A stretch of 64,000 bases of DNA from Trichobilharzia regenti. Taxonomy: Eukaryota; Platyhelminthes; Trematoda; Strigeidida; Schistosomatidae. Under the pieces are notes generated by a model. That model was given only the letters and a program-made list of their open reading frames with translations, was not told where the DNA came from and did not search any database. Shown here one piece after another: positions 54,606 through 64,000 of this stretch; the stretch's first letter is position 1; every line of letters starts with the position of its first letter. A program made the position numbers and the translations under genes. Where the stretch lies: the NCBI GenBank assembly GCA_944472135.2, contig OX235265.1, positions 48,147,459 through 48,211,458 of the forward strand. Direction: 5' to 3'.

Positions 54606-55399
54606 ATCTTTGTAAACTTGTGTTTATTGAAAGAGAAAAAGAGTATCTTAATATTTCCACATGTATACTGTGTTGTTGTGTTTCGCTTGATGGTTTGTAG
54701 GAATTTGTGAATTGCTTTGTTGAATTACTCCTAATCGGTTCATAAATAGTATTCAAATATTAGCAATTTTTAATTTTCTCGTCTGAATGGCATATATTCA
54801 AAACTCTTCCTGTTGCATCTCAGTGCTTTTTGAAATTTCGAAAAATTTCATAGTCAAAAATGTGATCATGTTGACTGACGTGCAATAAAATGAGGGATTT
54901 CATGTCGTAACACTTTATTACTGTACTTCTGTACTCCTACTGCTAGTGTTCGATTAGCAGCCTGACTGCCCACCATAATGACTACTGCAGTTCTGACATA
55001 TGATCCTGCGAGTTATATTTGACCTTTCCTCTTGTGGAATTGGGTATTTCTGATGTTGCACAAGTAATTTCGCAGAGTCTTCTTGGGTTCGCAGGATATA
55101 TGAGTCCCATGAATCTATAGCAGTGTAATTGCCTCTGAGATGAATTTTAATGCCTGTAAGGACAGTTCTTGTATCAGTCGTTATTAACCGGTGACTTGGT
55201 AGATATTTACTTGTCAGGCCATTCAGTTATAGTCAGTGTTGTGAATAACAGAAGATTAACAGTTTGAATCTGATGAAATTATCTTTTGTTGATGTTGGTT
55301 GAATGTTATTGTTCATGCGATCGATTTTTAACAGTAGAAACACATAAATACATTTGAATAGCAAGTAAAATTAATTGGCTGAAAGTAATAAGTGGAATG

Positions 55400-56060
55400 A
55401 CCTTTTCAACTAGCTCCAAGATTTGCCACAATCTTTCATTTTCTCCTTACATGATTCCATCCAGGTCGTCCTCAAATCCACGCCTAGCTCCGTCGTTCCC
55501 CGTTAGGACGGCACTCGAGGGTCTATTATATATGTCTGACGTCGCTCAACGGTCTCATTAGCATATTTATTTATTTATTTCTGATTACAGCTTGGTGCCA
55601 CACCATATTTTTGGTACAAGTATGGAATTTTCAGCATGGATATCGGTAGCCCAAATTTTGCAGGCCGACCATAGATATCAGGTGTGCGTCGGCAGGGGAC
55701 CGAACCTCGGACCATGTGCACGGTCGGCGAGAGTCCTAACCAATTATGCCTAATCCATCTTCATTTTCTCCCACATATATGTGTGTGGCAATAGGTTCAT
55801 GGTTAGGTCGTTGCCTGACATAATTCCTTATTACTTATTATTTCTGACAGGCCATCCGATCTTCAGCAAGGGTAAAGGCAACTGTCTGTGAAAGTCCTCA
55901 GCAGACACTTAGATATACTTTTTGTGACACACAGTGAAGGTCTCTGAGACGTTTGGAATCACTGACTTACTAGACATGAGTGTCGATAATCCAGATCTTT
56001 TTCTTTATGCTGAGTACAACAGGTTTCAGGTTAATGAAGATCTGTTTTGCTTTTCTGACC
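55400..56060 (-). mobile_element. LINE-B fragment (minus), split by SINE-3
   Basis: The minus strand reads through GATCGGATGGCCTGTCAGAA and GGGAGAAAATGAAGATGGAT. It then resumes after SINE-3 at ATATGCTAATGAGACCG. The uninterrupted counterpart is visible at 58,480-58,545. Confidence 0.75.
55557..55755 (-). mobile_element. SINE-3 nested in LINE-B
   Basis: The minus strand shows a tRNA-like head (TTAGGACTCTCGCCGACCGT, GGTTCGGTCCC) as in SINE-2, but a different body (CTGATATCTATGGTCGGCCT, GGGCTACCGATATCC, GTACCAAAAATATGGTGTGG). The end is AAATAAATAAA. It interrupts a LINE-B fragment whose intact counterpart is at 58,480. Confidence 0.75.
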
Positions 56061-56069
56061 CAACCTTTG

Positions 56070-58000
56070 ACATCCTTTAGTTGACAAGATGCTACCTTGG
56101 TAATCGGAAGAGGTGACTTCCTTTCGATTTCTTCGACTGATGATGACTGGTACTTGTCGCTGTTGTTGTTGTTGTCGTCGTCGGTTAGATATCTTCATCC
56201 TTTTTGTCATTTCTGTGGATCACGTAAAATATCACTGAGAAGCTATGACTGTCAACCACTTGTATACCGATTGGATGGATACAATTTGTGTTACATAAAC
56301 CTTGAATGATGTCATATTTTAGACATAAACCTGTCAAAAATGCAGTAAGGAGTTAGGCGATTGTCACTTATAAGATCACTTTGATCTTTTAACCACATTG
56401 TTGTTAGTTTTAATCACAAATTGTGAAATTCATAACTTCCTTAGATGTTAATAATTAATTATCACTAAAGAAAATTTCACGAAGAAATGTGAAATATTGA
56501 CAGATTCTGATTGACTTGTATCTTCGTTATCGGAAAATGTAACACCATCTTTTATTTCAATTTCAAATTGACTAAGTTCAGCATTTGGTACCCATAGCAA
56601 CTGACAGAACTTCAAACTAATCGGTCACCATTATGCTTAAAGGAAAGTTACATATGAGTAACATTTAAAAGTGTTGATTTCAGTTTGTCATACAGACGTC
56701 ATTGTCATTCGCTCCCAGAGTCATAGTTGTCTGATAGGCGTTTATATAAAAAAAGAGAGAATTATTAACGGTGAAATCACGTTTTGAAACACATTTTTAC
56801 AGTTTCCTTATTTCCATGGTAGTTTCGCCTGCAGAAGAAGGTACACATGGATTTCAACAGGAAAATTGTAATTGTAATGGAAGGTAAAGTTCAAATTGAG
56901 ATAACCAGCAGGCATAGATGCACCAATGACTCTGGAACAAGCAGTTGCGCTAGAAAGTAAATTAAGTGCCCCAAACTGAACCCTAGTCAACCCTAATAAC
57001 GCCCAATTAGATTACCCTAATCCTAGCCTAAACCTAACTTTAATCTTTCCCTGACTTAAAACTAACCAGATATTGTGTTTAATACCACTACACATCAGTC
57101 AACGATTGTTTTCATGAATATAGGTGTTATTCACGCCGTTTAACTGCCTTGCTCTGGCTGAATGTTGGTGCATTCTCACGTGATATGTATCTAAAGCTTA
57201 ACTTCTGTTGACAAAAATTGGAAATATTAAACTATGCGTAGTGTTTTTAACGAAGCGTTACCGTGTTTCATGGTGAAAGTGACATGATATTCAGTATTTC
57301 TCTTCAACATCCGAAGACTTTGGTTAAATGTATAACCAGTGACTTCTGAATACTACATTTTGTTAAAAATAATTCTTGTTAAGATAACTGTACGAATTAG
57401 TCACAGTCTGGTAATCAGTGCAGCCATCTGCTTTTAAGTACTGACCGCAGTTTATAAAATAATTTTTCAGAATGGTTATTTATTTAGGCGAACCTACAGT
57501 GTGGTGACTTCTGTTTGGTGATAGCAATTATCGGACATGAAGTCTTAGATCTGTGTTCAGTCCTTATTAGCAGTTACCAGACAAGTAGCGGATATCTACA
57601 GTCTCGAGGAAATCGACTTTCTGATATTTGGTCTTGAGTCAGGCAGCATTAAAGTCTTGAACTATAACGTGTTATTTTACTTACTAAACAGTAGTAGAGA
57701 CTCGTTGGTATTTCTGTATTATTTAGTGCACTTACATTGAAAGTCATCAGGTGTTTGCACAAAACATTGAGTTAAACAGTCTGTGCCTGCATTTATCATT
57801 ATACTAGTAAATGTACTGTTATGAGAAAGGTATCACAGGAGTAAATGCATTCGATGCTGGACTGATATTACTGAGGTGGTCTTGGAAATCCCGTCCTTTC
57901 TGCTTCGGGACTAGTAATTAGTAGACAGCAGGATGAACGATAAATGCCTGACGTGAGGAATCTAAAGGAATTCACCTTTTTCACCACCGATCTAGGTAAC
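56070..58000. other. No gene seen
   Basis: AT-rich unique-looking sequence. The only notable item is a run of degenerate CCTAA-like units near 56,980-57,060. Confidence 0.5.
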
Positions 58001-58025
58001 ATCGTTTTAACTACAACCACCATAG

Positions 58026-58477
58026 ATGGTGATGCGCATGCCTAACCATCGCCTCCCCCGACGGGTATTGTTAGTTGATATAGGTGAAGGTTGGAAAAGG
58101 GCTAGTGGTGGCCAAACAAAAACATGGCATCAATCCATGAAATCCTTGACAGTTAAACTGAGTAAGGTAGGGAGATGCAGACTCCTGGGTTGGGGCCCTC
58201 GGGACTGACTCTAGGAATCAATGGCTGGAGACAATAGGTGACATGGCTCAAAACCGTTGTCATTGGCCAGCGCAGATGTATTCAGTCTCTGTAATCTTTC
58301 ATATTCCTTTCTACCATTACCCATTCTGTTTCACTCGTATACTTGTCAAACTCTATTGATTCTCTTCACTCATCTTCTTGTCTACTTTTGTGTGCTATTT
58401 GGAATTTGGCAACTCGAACTGCTGCACTTCGGTGCCAAGTTCTATGTTGAATCCAGATAGACAGACAGACAGACAGA
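58026..58477 (+). mobile_element. LINE-A-like 3' fragment
   Basis: This contains the C-terminal codons [30 protein letters not shown] and GWGPRD followed by the 3' UTR and an (ACAG)n tail. A LINE-B 3' fragment follows immediately. Confidence 0.8.
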
Positions 58478-58742
58478 GCATATGTGTGGGAGAAAATGAA
58501 GATGGATTGGACATATGCTAATGAGACCGCTGAGTGACATCACACATAGCAAACCGTCGAGTGCGGTCAAAATGGGGAACGATGGAGTGAGGCGTGGATT
58601 TGAGGATGGCCTTGATGAAATCATGTGAGAAGGTAAAAGCTTGTCGACACTCGTCGAACCAGTCGAAAAAGAAACCAAATGTAGTAGAGATATGCTGTCA
58701 AAGCCCCATGTTTCACTCGCAACCCAACAGAATGATAATTAT
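58478..58742 (+). mobile_element. LINE-B 3' end
   Basis: This runs from GTGTGGGAGAAAATGAAGAT to CAAAGCCCCATGTTTCACTC with an (AATTATT)-like tail. It directly follows a LINE-A 3' end, so one element inserted at or next to the tail of the other. Confidence 0.75.
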
Positions 58743-59215
58743 TATTCCGAAATCGTGTTAACATGCAATACAGGATTATTGTCATACACTATTTTCAGTA
58801 AGTGATAGACAGTTAAGATTGAGTAATTAATGTCTTCTATATATTGTTTCTTTTTTTCCCCAGTCTATCATACTTCGCATTACCATGGCATTATTTACAA
58901 AAAATAAAGAACGAAATAAGATAGAAATTCTTATAAATGAAAGTAATGTGAATATATATATAAAGGAGAAAAGAAAATCAAAATAACCGGACCATATGAT
59001 TTGTAATTTTCTAACAAACTAAGCATATTCCATTATTCGTTTAACTTCCTCTCTTTCTTCTTCTCCTCTTTTTTTTCCTCTCCCCATCTTCAACTGCTTA
59101 TCAAATTTAATTTCTTTTGCTTTACGTGATTAAACACTTGTGTAAGAATTCCAGTGTAACGAACAAAAAAGAAGACGAAAGAACCTACATACTTGGGCAT
59201 ACTGCGTGGATACAA

Positions 59216-59254
59216 CCACACACACTCACACTCACACTCACACACACACACACA
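59216..59254. repeat. (CA)n/(CACACT)n microsatellite
   Basis: CACACT units grade into pure CA. Confidence 0.9.
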
Positions 59255-59699
59255 GAGAAATGCACACGGAGAAACTTGGTTGTACTCTAAAGCTGATTTT
59301 CCATCTCAGTATTATTCTGATTGTTATTATTGTGTCTACTTCTCTACTACTACTACTACTAATACTACATCTGATGAAGATTATTGGTGATGAGGATGTA
59401 CTTAAGAAGTCTTCTATTTTTCTTTTCTGTTACACTCATATAAATAATATAATATACACAAAAAGAAATGGCGTGTTGTTTTTTTTCTCCCTTCATATAA
59501 AGATTCATTAAGATTCATTTTGATTCAATTGTCAATTTTTCTGTAGTCTATTATTATTATTATTTACTCTTTGTTTGTATATAACAAACAACACAATGTC
59601 GATTCAATTGTTCTGTGGAAGTAAAATAAATTCCTTTTTATATATATTTTCACTACCATAGTGAAATGATAAGCTGCTAGTGAATTTCTTCCATACGCT

Positions 59700-59945
59700 G
59701 ACGATGACTACTACCTACTACTACTACTACTACTAATACTTTACGGCCAATACTACTTATATGCCTGCATATGCATACTTTGCCTATACTTGAGTACACA
59801 TTTGATTACACAAATAAGATTTAAGATGGAAATAAGGAGAAATAAACGAAATAAACTTCCCATTTAGTTTTTTCCTTCTTCTTTTTCGATTTCATCATTA
59901 CCATTATCACCATCGTCATGCATCATCATCATCATCAACATCATC
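59700..59945. repeat. (CTA)n and (CAT)n trinucleotide tracts
   Basis: CTA repeats lie at 59714-59737 and ATC repeats at about 59920-59945; another CTA tract lies at 59343-59360. Confidence 0.85.
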
Positions 59946-60894
59946 TTGATTGAGGTTAACTGAGTTATCTCCCTCTCCCCTCTCCCTCTGTCTCTCTCTC
60001 TCGCCGTGTGTCTCTAGTGTCCTCTGCCTACCTCTTTCCATATTATTTTTATTTATATTCCATTCTGAGTAAAAGTGAGTTTTTCCCAACCCCCCCTTTG
60101 TTTCTCTTGTGTTCTTTTCTTTCTTCTTCTACGTCTACTTCACTTCGCCTTCATTACACACACACTACTTTTTGGTTAAATTTGATTGAGCATGTTAAGA
60201 AGTGTGTGTATTTGTGTTTGTGTGTGTGTGTTCGAGTGTTCTTATGCTTGTCCTTGTGTAGTGTTACTTTACGATTTACCATTAGTGGAGAATTTGAAGA
60301 AATCTAAGTAACTCTCTCTTGGAACACTGTCTTCTTGATAATTTAATCAAGTGAGTACTTTGTCTCTTCTGAGCGTGAGCGCCTTGTTTCTCTCTCTCTC
60401 GTTTACTCTTATTTATTTACTGCTTCATTCAACTGTTCAATCATCATTTAAGGTAAATTAAGAGTGAACTTATTTACTATTTATGCGAATATGTATAGAG
60501 GAGATGGGAAAGAAAAGAAACGAGGAATTCAAGCCATCTTGGAACGGAATACTTATTATTATTATTATTTTCATTATTGTTATCGTCAGCTTTAATGATT
60601 TTATTTATTTATTTATTTGCCAGTGTCTGTTAGAGAGTTTAGTTATTTTGTGAATAAACAACATTTAAGTCAAGCAAATAGGCGATAAGAAGTTGTATTT
60701 CAACCGGGACTACATTGTATAATAGGATAAATACACTGAAAACTATACAAAGAGCCGCTTCATTGTGTATAACCCAACATTCCCGTTGGATTATATTTGT
60801 GCCATACGAAACACTTTCATTGGAATGGTCTAATATATTTATGTATGCTGCATAGAGTTTTAATATAGCATAAGTGAAGATAAAATGTATATTA

Positions 60895-61213
60895 CAGGAT
60901 TTCATCATGAGCTGACATTGGTTAGAGAACCATTGGAAAACCAACTGGGAGTACTGGACAGCTGTTTCGTGCTAGTTTGGGACTCTTCATCAGTACGCAC
61001 CCACCGGGGCTCAAACCCAGGACCTTCCGGTTAGGAGACGAGCTTGTAGCCCCTTAAGCCATCGAGACTCCCTCCGGTAGCCAGCACATGATTTCCAACT
61101 TCTGCCAATTCATGACATAGTGCTATGTCAGTTTGTTTTCCAATGGTTCTCTAACCAATGTCAGCTCATGATGAAATCCTGTAACTAATCAAATCCCTAA
61201 AAACCAACACTTA
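60895..61213 (-). mobile_element. SINE-1 with inverted tails, TSD-bounded
   Basis: The insertion is flanked by a 13-bp duplication AAAATGTATATTA (60882-60894 and 61214-61226). A perfect 48-bp inverted repeat sits near the ends: ACAGGATTTCATCATGAGCT... on the left, its exact complement ending ...GATGAAATCCTGT on the right. Between them, on the minus strand, lie a tRNA-like head (CCTGGGTTTGAGCCC as B box) and a hammerhead-like motif at 60951-60996. The structure matches the Sm-alpha type of schistosome SINE in having a Pol III promoter and hammerhead core, and the length is about right. Confidence 0.85.
60951..60996 (-). ncRNA. Hammerhead-ribozyme-like motif in SINE-1
   Basis: The minus strand reads GTACTGATGAAGAGTCC, a loop, then GCACGAAAC, AGCTGTC and CAGTAC. 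The core CUGAUGA and GAAA is present, and stem II is GUCC/GCAC with one mismatch (GUCC/GGAC in sister copies). Stem III would be the palindrome ACAGCUGU, ending in the GUC cleavage triplet. Against it, an extra AGA separates the core from stem II, and GUACUG/CAGUAC pairing would sequester part of the core. It is descended from a hammerhead and perhaps inactive. Confidence 0.6.
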
Positions 61214-61309
61214 AAAATGTATATTAATTAGATAAGTTTGTTTGCCTAAACACACAGCAATATAGTATTGATGATTGAATGATGTTTTCAACACAATTTA
61301 TCAGTTTCA

Positions 61310-61560
61310 TAATTGATCACCATCTGACTTCATTTAGAGAACTATTAAAAACCAGTGGGTGCTAGCTAGACAGCTGTTTCATTCCGGCATTAAGACTTAG
61401 CATTAGCAACACACACACACACACTTATGACTCCAGCATGGATCGAAGCCAAGACTTTCAGGTTACAAGGTGTGCTTGTTGACCAGTCAACCAATGGGAC
61501 GGAATTCAATAACTCATCAGTTCTAACTTCTGTCAATTCACGAATTTTCGCCATTCTCCC
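61310..61560 (-). mobile_element. SINE-1 copy with internal (AC)n
   Basis: The order CATTTAGAGAACTATTAAAA, GACAGCTGTTTCATTC, an (AC)n tract at 61408-61424, GATCGAAGCCAAGACTTTC, CAACCAATGGGACGGAATTC gives a diverged minus copy. The dinucleotide tract sits next to the hammerhead position. Confidence 0.6.
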
Positions 61561-61579
61561 AGTCAAAGTCATTCATATG

Positions 61580-61790
61580 GATGTGCGTCGGTGGCACAGT
61601 GGTTAGGACGCTCGTTCACCATGCACATTGTCCGAGGCTTGATCCGTGGCCGACTCACACCTGATATCTATGGTCGGCCTGCTAAATTTGGGCTACCGAT
61701 ATCACATGCTGAAAATTTCATACTTGTACTAAAATACTGTGTGGAATCAAGCTATAATAAAAAAAACCATACAATATAGTGGGATAGAGT
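61580..61790 (+). mobile_element. SINE-3 copy
   Basis: GTGCGTCGGTGGCACAGTGG and TTAGGACGCTCG form the head, GGCTTGATCCGTGGCC the B-box region, and CACCTGATATCTATGGTCGG with GGGCTACCGATATC the body. It ends in a poly-A-like ATAATAAAAAAAACC. Confidence 0.75.
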
Positions 61791-61835
61791 AAAAGTACGT
61801 AAAGTAATAAAATTAGATGGAGAGGGAGATAGAGA

Positions 61836-61851
61836 CAGAGAGAGAGAGAGG
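61836..61851. repeat. (GA)n microsatellite
   Basis: This is a short pure AG run; a similar one lies at 4927-4950. Confidence 0.85.
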
Positions 61852-62019
61852 TTAATCAGTGAATTTTAGTTCATCGAATCAAAATGACAACGCATTTACC
61901 AGATCTATAGAAAATTACAATGAATAATATGGGGAAGTGTAAAAAACTTTATATAAAGCAAATTATCAAGCCGTGTAAATCACATTGATATGATTATCAG
62001 CTGCAATGAATTGTGCTTG

Positions 62020-62230
62020 AAAAATCATCCAGTTATCAGGGCTATACCCACTTATTGGTGTCCAAGTTCTTCTTGTAACCTGGAGGTCGTAGGTTGGAAC
62101 CTGAATGAATGCGCACTGAAGAAGAGTCTCAAATTGGGACGAAACAGCTGTTTAGTACTCTCAGGTTTCTTAATGGTTCTCTAACTGATTTTAATTCATG
62201 ATGAAATCTTGCCACAGTTGCCGGAATCCT
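62020..62230 (+). mobile_element. SINE-1 copy
   Basis: Plus copy: TTCTTCTTGTAACCTGGAGG, GTCGTAGGTTGGAACCTG (B box), GCACTGAAGAAGAGTCTC then TGGGACGAAACAGCTG (hammerhead-like, stem II still pairs), and the tail TGGTTCTCTAACTGATTTT. Confidence 0.65.
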
Positions 62231-62654
62231 ACATCTATATTAAGATAAAATGCAATTATTAAGAATATTTTGATAAATTCTTTTAAATTATGCTAAATTG
62301 TAATACATGAATATGTAAGTAAGTGGTAAAGTGAATTAGTGATAGGGAAAGTTTCTTTTCCTGTCCTCGCTTATCAACACTGAAAACATGAATATATGAT
62401 TCTAGTTTTGTTTATCACGTCCTTTCTAATCATTCCTTTTAAAAATTTCATTTTTTTTTAGCCTAGTACATCTATCCAAGTTATATAGAGCAGGTATATC
62501 ACCTTTGCTGTATTTACGCTTTCAAGTTATCAGCTGTTATTTCTAAATGATAATATCTTCAACTATATCGCTGAATGAGGTTATGGTTACTGACAAGATT
62601 TTGTAAGTAGTATGCAGAAAGAGATTTTAATATCAGGTGTATGTTTGAGTGGAG

Positions 62655-62935
62655 ACTGGTAACTAGTGTGACGTGTCTAGTCCTTTCTTTGGTGCAGACT
62701 GAATTCTATCAGTCAGGTTTGCAATCTGGCCACCATTCTAGGTAGCTGGATATCACGGTGCACATTGATTTGATGATATTAGATGGCTGGAGGCAATCGG
62801 CCACAGGAAGCCTTGGACCTAGGTTTCGTGCTAGTTGGAAGTCATCAGCCAGCAAGGCGTATCTGCAATTTTGAAGGAACTCATATCCCTTCTGAGATTT
62901 GAACTCGCGTCACCTAGTGCTGCAGTCAGAGAAAG
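62655..62935 (+). repeat. Repeat-D copy
   Basis: This is the most complete copy: GACGTGTCTAGTCCTTTC, GCTGGATATCACGGTGC, TGGCTGGAGGCAATCGGC, GGTTTCGTGCTAGTTGG, and at the end GAGATTTGAACTCGCGTCACC, a B box on the minus strand. Confidence 0.65.
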
Positions 62936-63219
62936 GTGTATGTATTTTAAAAACACAATATTCAGTGAAGAGACTCATTTCAACGAATTTATTATCTAGC
63001 TGTACAATCATATATATATGGTTTTTAAGAAATTATATCCGATGAGGGAATTGAATCAAAGGTGTGAATACATGAAGTAATAATAATAGTTGTATGAAAT
63101 GGAATCAAAGTGTTTGTGATTTAAATCATAGTTAAAAGTCAAGTAGCAAAACAGTTAATGTCATACGTAGAATAATTTTCAAGTATTGGTTTTTGTAGGG
63201 ATTGTGTTTGATTGGTTGG

Positions 63220-63305
63220 AACGTTTCATCATGAGCTGTCATCAGTTAGAGAACCATTGGAAAACCAGTCAGGGACTACCGGACAGCTGTTTCATACGAT
63301 GTTGT
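63220..63305 (-). mobile_element. SINE-1 3' fragment
   Basis: Only tail and hammerhead-adjacent sequence are present: TTTCATCATGAGCTGTCATC, GAACCATTGGAAAACCAG, GGACAGCTGTTTCATACG. It is truncated before the core. Confidence 0.6.
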
Positions 63306-63559
63306 AAGGGGAAATTATAATTATAGGATTGGTAGGCTAATATACAACGTTACATAAGTTGGTTTGAAATTTGATAAGATAAAGTTCAATATTGTAAAAA
63401 ACTTTTGGATTTAAAATGAGAGGTGGGACAAGCCGAGACAATTCAAGGTGAGAATAATAATAATAATCGTAGTAATGAGGGAAAGGTATATAGATTAAAT
63501 AAATAAACAAAATAAATAAATAAAAGTCTATCCCTCTACGGTCAAGGCAGACGTAGAGA

Positions 63560-63840
63560 TTTTACATACTTCTTTTGTGCATAAAGGTCTAACTTAAATT
63601 CATTAATGGTTAAGGCCTTCACTGTCTTTAGAAGTCAATAAGAAAGTTAGCCTGGATTCGGTAGATGATCTTAAAATCATGGTCAGGGTTGGTAGACTGA
63701 CAGGAGTCGATCAGGTGTTCTAGAATAGAGCTTCGGACACACTTTCATTTCTCCCTTGTAAAACCATCATGGAATATGTTCTCGCATTCATGTGGAAAGC
63801 GTTCTCTGGCTATGGCCAATGTACGTCGCTCCACAAGAGC
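63560..63840 (-). mobile_element. Possible Penelope-like GIY-YIG endonuclease fragment
   Basis: The minus strand gives ATYIGHSQRTLSTHECEN, then SSILEHLIDSCQ and HDFKIIYRIQANF. The pattern Y-I-G, R-L-S followed by I-x-E-H-L is that of the GIY-YIG domain found at the end of many Penelope-like elements. A stop interrupts it and a TTTATTTA-rich tail follows at about 63,490-63,530. This is weak evidence from a short degraded segment. Confidence 0.35.
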
Positions 63841-63864
63841 AGATAGATATTAGATACATATTAC

Positions 63865-64000
63865 ACTTATCTAGATAGCGTTGTTTCAACTACAGGCTAC
63901 GGTACCGGTGAGGATATCAAGGGAAAGATCCAAGAGTTGATACAAACCCTCAATAAACTTAACTCGGTGTAGGAATCTGCTAGACTCAGCACAAAGAACA
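63865..64000 (+). mobile_element. LINE-B fragment running off the window
   Basis: CACTTATCTAGATAGCGTTG, CAACTACAGGCTACGG and GAGGATATCAAGGGAAAG match the S-F-T-Y-L ... [12 protein letters not shown] region of LINE-B at 40,895-40,960. The copy continues past the window end. Confidence 0.65.

Larger units (their letters stand above)
58745..60880. other. Microsatellite- and CT-rich stretch, no gene supported
   Basis: Pyrimidine-rich blocks (CTCTCTGTCTCTCTCTCTC near 59,985) and several microsatellites. Open frames here, such as 60008-60307, are low-complexity and not convincing proteins. It could be the promoter or 5' UTR region of a neighbouring gene. Confidence 0.4.

Noticed and set aside
59193..59511. 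Frames rich in T-H dipeptides or hydrophobics
   Set aside because: They are translations of the CA microsatellite and its AT-rich flank.
60008..60307. 99-codon frame with Leu/Ser/Cys-rich sequence
   Set aside because: Arises from pyrimidine-rich and GT-rich simple sequence; low complexity and no domain.
1..64000. CRISPR arrays, operons, prokaryotic promoters or riboswitches
   Set aside because: The DNA is eukaryotic, with GT-AG introns, LINEs and SINEs; no regularly spaced repeat array was seen.

Overview
ORGANISM. The window reads as nuclear DNA of a flatworm, most likely a blood fluke (Schistosoma or a close relative). It is AT-rich and holds one intron-containing eukaryotic gene whose first intron is only 38 bp. 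It is packed with RTE-type and CR1-type LINEs, Gypsy remnants and tRNA-derived SINEs; one SINE family carries a hammerhead-ribozyme-like motif of the kind known from schistosome Sm-alpha elements. The genus is inferred from this repeat content; no sequence search was run. LAYOUT. 1-13.5 kb: AT-rich DNA with old SINE copies, one LINE 3' end and no gene I can support. 13.5-27.2 kb: a graveyard of decayed retroelements (LTR pieces, two plus-strand CR1 copies, one minus-strand CR1, a minus-strand Gypsy element). 27,597-50,096: one gene on the plus strand, replication factor C subunit 3 (RFC3/RFC38), in six exons encoding 357 residues. Only 1,074 of its 22,500 bp are coding. Introns 2, 3 and 5 are loaded with transposons: a 3.75-kb LINE with a 13-bp target-site duplication (TSD), a CR1 fragment split by a 585-bp GC-rich insert, a truncated second LINE, a 511-bp inverted duplication, nested SINEs and LTRs, and a 641-bp chimeric retroposon ending about 70 bp before the last exon. 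50.1-64 kb: further SINEs, a solo LTR with a 4-bp TSD, LINE fragments and microsatellites; no gene supported. REPEAT NAMES used here are mine: LINE-A (RTE-type, complete at 29,978), LINE-B (second RTE-like family, at 39,969), CR1-type, SINE-1 (hammerhead-bearing), SINE-2 and SINE-3 (shared tRNA-like head, different bodies), repeat-D. HOW IT FITS TOGETHER. RFC3 is a housekeeping clamp-loader subunit whose frame survives across all splice junctions. Everything else that can be recognised is selfish DNA. The most informative structures are TSD-bounded insertions, nested insertions that date each other, a 3' hairpin shared between LINE-B and SINE-2, SINE-1 copies with inverted tails, and the inverted duplication inside intron 5. 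I see no new multi-gene system; the candidates for undescribed entities are non-autonomous retroposons.
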